From: Liolophura sinensis
Lineage: Eukaryota; Mollusca; Polyplacophora; Chitonida; Chitonidae
DNA length: 64,000 bases
Assembly: GCF_032854445.1 (NCBI RefSeq)
Contig: NC_088300.1
Location: forward strand, 60,736,984 to 60,800,983
Direction of reading: 5' to 3'
Numbering within the stretch: position 1 is the first letter of the stretch; each line of letters starts with the position of its first letter. The notes beneath the pieces are model-generated. The model searched no databases. It worked only from the letters and a program-made list of their open reading frames with translations, and was not told the origin of the DNA. A program made the position numbers and the translations under genes. Positions 59,255 through 64,000 of this stretch are shown here, piece after piece.

Positions 59255-60618
59255 GTTGGTTGATCCTCTTGTCAACAAATAAATGCTTTAGTACAAATGC
59301 CACAACAAATAAAGGCACATGTGGAACTGCAGCTGGAAGCAACCTGTTAAATTTATGTGCGTTAGCAGTAAAATATTAACTTCATTAAGTTCATCATAAA
59401 TGAAACTTTTTATGTCGCAAAGTTACATGTACAGCTGTTCAATGCTGTCATCTGGAGGGAAGCCGCAACATGGCGAGCAAATCCATATAAACAGATTATC
59501 AAAGTTTTGATGAATTATTAGTACACCATAAAACATTTTGAAAGGGCTGACATGCACAGCTGAAAACATTAATTTAATGTCTTAAAATAAAGAGTTAAAA
59601 CGGAATGATCCAGTAATACAGCTCAATTTCAAGAAAAAGCGTTTAAAATCTTTAAAAAATGGTATTATGGTATAAGTATTAAACACAACTGCCTAACATA
59701 CTATAGATACCCGTAGCGATGTATATATATAGCAAAGTTCTGCTCCTGGTATTAAGATGCAAAGATTGACATATATATGTTTTTAATGCCTTTTGAGAAA
59801 CCAACAACTAAAGTTTTAGCGTCACTGTAACGTGATCTTCCAGCAATGGTCCAATGTGTTTCTTTCAACTTTCCAGGAGAAAAACTCTAAATGATCCACA
59901 TATGAATTTATGATAAACAGAACAAGCAGAAGGCATAATAATTTAATCAACTATAAAACATTTTAAAAGTGAATAAATAGTTACTTTATGTGAACCATTT
60001 GTTCATGAACAAGACCAGGTTTTGGCGGTGCAAAACAATAAACCGTTATTTTTTTTTCACGAAAAAAGTGAATACAGTTTCCATTATACATTCACTGTCA
60101 TTCTTAAACAATTAAAACTGATACTTTCTATAGAGCATGAGGCAATACACTGCACAATCCTAACGACATAATGTTTACCTCATAATAATTAACAACACTT
60201 CAATTGTCATCAAAAAACACTTTTGTTAAGCGTAAAATGTTTCCTCATCAAAATTACCCCTTTAGGTAGCAATGAATTACTTAATCTCAACCTGCAGTTG
60301 AAAAAGCACATTTCCTTCAGGGGGAATTTCTCAATTATTCATATATATTCCCACACAACATTTCCTACAGTATGTTTCCTCAATATTTCACAGAGAAAAA
60401 TTATATGGCTCTATTAAAATCAAGTCAATTTTAAGAAATATCAACCTGCTAATTTAGTTTCACGAGGACTGGCACACCTACACAAAATGTATGATCATGG
60501 CCACATCAGCAATTTTCCAACCATATCATGCCAACACCTATACACATTATTCTATCATTATATAGAGTTTGTAACATAAAAGCTTAACAATACTGTTAAA
60601 CAGAAGGCAATACATAAA
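59255..60618. other. No gene recognised
   Basis: Unique AT-rich DNA. No feature seen. Confidence 0.5.
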
Positions 60619-60619
60619 A

Positions 60620-60675
<56 letters not shown>
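60619..60675. repeat. (TA)n microsatellite
   Basis: ATATATGTGTGTATAT then an uninterrupted TA run. Confidence 0.96.
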
Positions 60676-60676
<1 letters not shown>

Positions 60677-60795
60677 CAATATAGCAAAGCAAGAAGGACT
60701 GCTAATTAAATACCTTTGCACTTACTGATCGAATTACCAAACGAAAATTAAGAATCAACATGTATTCTGCAATCCACATTTTGGAAATGTCTGCA

Positions 60796-61308
60796 GTTGG
60801 TAATCTAACCATGCATGTGTGTCATAAGTTGGTGATCTAACCATGCATGTGTGTCATCAGTTGGTGATCTAACCATGCATGTGTCATTAGTTGGTGATTT
60901 AGCCATGCATGTGTCATCAGTTGGTAATTTAACCATGCATGTGTGTCATCAGTTGGTATTCTAATCATGCATGTGTGTCTTCAGTTGGTGATCTAACCAT
61001 GCGTGTGTGTCATCAGTTGGTGATCTAATCATGCATGTGTGTCATCAGTTGGTGATCTAACCATGCATGTGTGTCATCAGTTGGTGATCTAACCATGCAC
61101 GTGTCGTCAGTTGATAATCTAACCATGCATGTGTGTTGTCAGTTGGTGATCTAATCATGCATGTGTGTCATCAGTTGGTGATCTAACCATGCATGTGTCA
61201 TCAGTTGATGATCTAACCATGCATGTGTGTTGTCAGTTGGTGATCTAATCATGCATGTGTGTCATCAGTTGGTGATCTAACCATGCATGTGTGTCATTAG
61301 TTGGTTAT
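60796..61308. repeat. 32-bp minisatellite, about 16 copies
   Basis: Unit GTTGGTGATCTAACCATGCA plus TGTGTGTCATCA. Some units lack one GT (30 bp) or have GTCGTCAG or GTTGTCAG. A two-to-five-unit pattern recurs (units with TGATAATC or TGATGATC precede those with GTGTTGTC), indicating multi-unit duplication. Confidence 0.95.
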
Positions 61309-61533
61309 TGTTGTACATCTGCAATTAATGTAAAATCTAGACACACTACATCTAATTATTTTGGTCATTTGCCTTCTTTAAGTGCTTTTACCTTGATATC
61401 CTAATATGAAAACATGTCTTTTATTTTGTGTACGCACTGAAATGAACACAAACTTCCTCTTATTTTACACAAATTTTCCCTTGAAATCAATATTTTCTGC
61501 ATTGCTAACTTTTGATTTTGCTCTAGTTTAAGA

Positions 61534-61863
61534 CTACAGACAAACTCTACAATCATGGTACAACACACAACAGGCCCACGTGTCATCTGCAGACTTATTC
61601 TGACTACAATCTGTACAACAGGTATGGAATTGCAATTTGTAACAAACCCTACAATGCCAATCCTTTTCAATTATACCCAGAGCAATTTCCAAGCTATCTG
61701 AACCTCTACACTGTACGCATTCTCTTAAGGATAACAAAACTGCAGAACGCCTTAAAACTTCAATATCACGTCTACTTGTTGTCCTCGTCTGTCTAAATTC
61801 CACTCTACACCACAAATGCCTACCCGAAACCCATATCAATGCCTCCCAAATGTCACTGTGCAA
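61534..61863 (-). CDS. Cysteine-rich open frame, unidentified, possible zinc-binding exon
   Basis: About 109 codons, with no ATG at its start (the frame opens at a TTG just after a CACAG that could be an acceptor). The C-terminal half is cysteine-rich: CVQC, 18 residues, CRVC, YKLQFHTC, CTDC, about 12 residues with a Trp, then more Cys. Spaced CxxC pairs followed by W-x-C loosely resemble FYVE-type or PHD-type zinc fingers, but the spacing fits none that I know. The preceding segment has RRDIEVLRRSAVLLSLRE, likely helical. It could be an exon, a transposon remnant or chance. Confidence 0.25.
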   Translation of the reverse strand: MHSDIWEALIWVSGRHLWCRVEFRQTRTTSRRDIEVLRRSAVLLSLRECVQCRGSDSLEIALGIIEKDWHCRVCYKLQFHTCCTDCSQNKSADDTWACCVLYHDCRVCL

Positions 61864-62463
61864 TAAAAACAGATTTTTTATTCCCTAAAAACACTTAAAC
61901 AACATCAACAAACCCTGCACATCGTGCTCGGTCCCGTTGGTAATGACTCGTTACATTTGGCATTGGGTTTGCGTTCATGCCACATCTTCCATCCACTTTT
62001 CTATGCGTTTCTTTATTCCCTGATCAGCTCAAACAACAGACAGTACAAATCCCAAACCATTTGCTCAGAAACTGTATCACAAGCACTTTCATACAAACAG
62101 AACTTCAAGGATTAGTGTCCCAGAATTAGCTACTTGTCCTAAGTATAAAGATTTTAACCTGCTTAACAGTATGTTACCAGGGGGGCCTCTGAGAAACGTG
62201 ATTATGACTTTGAATCCACCAAAAACAAAAGATTTACTACTATAGCTGATCTGGTATATATAACCTGGGAATTTGCATCAAAACAATGTCGTTTTCGAGA
62301 TGGATTCGAGATACACAGAAGCAAATATACTGCTGTAACAATTTGAACCCATAGTGAGAAACGTTGAAAATTCAGACGTTGAATTTGCCCAGACATTTCC
62401 AACCGCACGGACAACATGGAAACTTCAGCTTCGTTTTACACCCACCAGGCCCAATCACCAGAG
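61864..62463. other. No gene recognised
   Basis: Moderately less AT-rich than average, with short frames on both strands and no motifs. Confidence 0.45.
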
Positions 62464-62465
62464 TT

Positions 62466-62528
<63 letters not shown>
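62464..62528. repeat. (TA)n microsatellite
   Basis: Long TA alternation with one ACATA interruption near 62480. It generates the isoleucine/tyrosine tail of two forward open frames. Confidence 0.96.
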
Positions 62529-62531
<3 letters not shown>

Positions 62532-64000
62532 AAGCCTAATTTTTCCTCCCTGCTGCTAAAATTTTGCTGCCCGCCAGAGTTTCTTATCCCAACTCCTGCC
62601 AGGTTAGCAAAGATTTAGCTGTGTTTGGTCGGTATAAAACCCTTCCGTCTTATGCCGTGAAACCACACTTTCCAGAGGGTCAAATCATCTCTAAACTCAA
62701 AAAAAAAACTAACTTCAGAGTTCTTTGACGACCCATTTTTAGAACCGTATGTAGAACAGCACACCATTTCGAGGAGAAATTCGATATGCTTGTTGTCACT
62801 TCTGTGGCTTTTTAACACTAACTAAATGGCGAAGCTCTGACAGCTTGTACCATTGGACTTTAATGCCATATTACTCAGATTACTGTCCTTTTTAGCCATA
62901 TTTTTTTACGCTCAACTTAACAATATATACAGGATATATACAATCATGAATAAATATCAAATCTGGACACTAATCCTTTGTAAAATACTACCTGGATGAC
63001 TAACAGTTTAATAGTAACAGTATACAGTGACATGTCTGTATGAGATTTTACATGTAACCAGGTCATATCCACAACAAGCAGAATGTACGCACCAAATTTG
63101 GAAGTCCTATCTCACAGAGGTTTTGAGAAATCCTGTCTACAAGAATCTAACACATACACACACCTGCAGGCACACCCAGACCCACATGCAGGTGAAAACA
63201 ACATGCGGTATACTATATTTATTTATTAAAAGCTACATGTACCTAGCACACCACTACAAAGTTTTTCTTTCAAAAATTCTTCCTCGTCTTTGTGAACTGC
63301 ATGACTATATACGTGGCACTTTGCCACAAATATTCTGAAGTGCCTCTGACACCATGATAGGTTGAGATTGCATGTATCAGCTCGTGCTTTAAGCTGGGAC
63401 ATTGAATCCTAAACTCTCAGCGCTATCGCTCAGCTTTCAAGTACTTCACCTTGGAGAGATGAACATGAGATGAAAGACAGATGAAAGCTTGCAATACAGA
63501 ATCTGCTTCACAACAGAAACATATCCCCTGGAGGAGAAAGTAAATATTGGCCGTCTCTCTTTCCGTCACCACATGGTGCCAGACCTCTGGATAAGGCACA
63601 GTCTCCTACTACATCAAAAACTAAAATTAGGGACCGCGCAAAGTATCTTTGGTTCAGTGTCCCGGGCATGCATTTATTGTCCAATCAAAGAAAAGTTCCA
63701 CTCCAAGTTATGGTTAGGCCAAAATTTACCATGCAACTATGTCAGAGACAATGCAATAGACATGGTAGCATAAGGATACACGGAACAGCAAGTTGCACCT
63801 GAAGGAAAAGAATATCAAAGCCTCAAAGTATCCAAACAATATTCAAAAGCTTTTAGTTAATAGTTATGAGCTAGTTGTTCTATTACACAGAGAAGGTTTA
63901 CCTTAAGTCACTCATGAAGTCATTTACTATAAAATACTGAAGAATGGATGCTTATCTTAATTTCTTTTACACACATTCATAATTGAGCCACTCCATATGA
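62529..64000. other. No gene recognised; window ends in unique DNA
   Basis: Short (AC)n-like stretch at about 63150-63190. Frames of 103 codons (63027-63338, +) and 94 codons (63489-63773, +) have no recognisable domain. Nothing else is visible. Confidence 0.45.

Noticed and set aside
60796-61308. CRISPR-like array
   Set aside because: Units are contiguous with no unique spacers, in a eukaryotic context.
61534-61863. Rabphilin/Slp-type FYVE zinc finger
   Set aside because: Spacing between the second and third CxxC pairs is too long and the final W-x-C-x-x-C is not intact; kept only as an unidentified cysteine-rich frame.
1-64000. LINE, DNA-transposon or retroviral protein remnants
   Set aside because: I looked for reverse transcriptase, integrase and transposase motifs in the longer frames and recognised none.

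Overview
This is AT-rich (roughly 60-65% A+T by eye) eukaryotic nuclear DNA with no convincing complete protein-coding gene. There are no operons, ribosome-binding sites, rRNA or functional tRNA genes. Almost every open frame is under 110 codons, and most lie in tandem arrays or in dispersed repeats. From memory of molluscan genomes, the tRNA-derived SINEs here look molluscan (bivalve or gastropod). One family ends in a TCAAATAAATA-type tail and has a GGCCAGCATTATGGTGGG core. Another ends in GTTAAACCCCAAGCACTCACTC. I cannot tell the class or species. The window is best read as intergenic DNA or large introns.

Layout: 1-6.1 kb holds a 33-bp minisatellite, a SINE-B, a 5'-truncated SINE-A with a perfect target-site duplication, a nested SINE pair and a 36-bp minisatellite. 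6.1-15.7 kb is mostly unique DNA with one SINE-A, a 22-bp array built on CCATGG and a decayed SINE. 15.7-21 kb holds a truncated SINE tail with duplicated target, a possible exon, a diverged 160-bp duplication and several SINE pieces. 21-34 kb is mostly unique, with microsatellites, two G-quadruplex tracts, a strong 26-bp-stem hairpin, a possible 48-nt exon and a cluster of AGGTCA half-sites. 34-42 kb is the densest satellite region: two 54-bp arrays inside a duplicated 0.7-kb module, a 53-bp array, a 60-bp array and an indel-free 86-bp satellite. 42-64 kb holds the longest non-repetitive open frame (138 codons), full-length SINEs, a 39-bp array of about 0.95 kb, a segmental duplication whose two copies form an occupied/empty SINE site pair, a dispersed repeat shared with 3.9 kb, a 32-bp array and a cysteine-rich open frame.

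Coding candidates are weak. Six features are given as possible exons or open frames at 16.1, 20.9, 24.9, 39.6, 43.3-43.7 and 61.5-61.9 kb. They rest on open frames and, for the first four, splice-like borders; these can arise by chance in 64 kb. They should be treated as hypotheses needing transcript data. The better supported content is the repeat biology: several SINE families with exchangeable bodies and tails, target-site duplications, about a dozen tandem arrays with no obvious sequence in common, and a strong excess of the palindrome TACATGTA outside the arrays.
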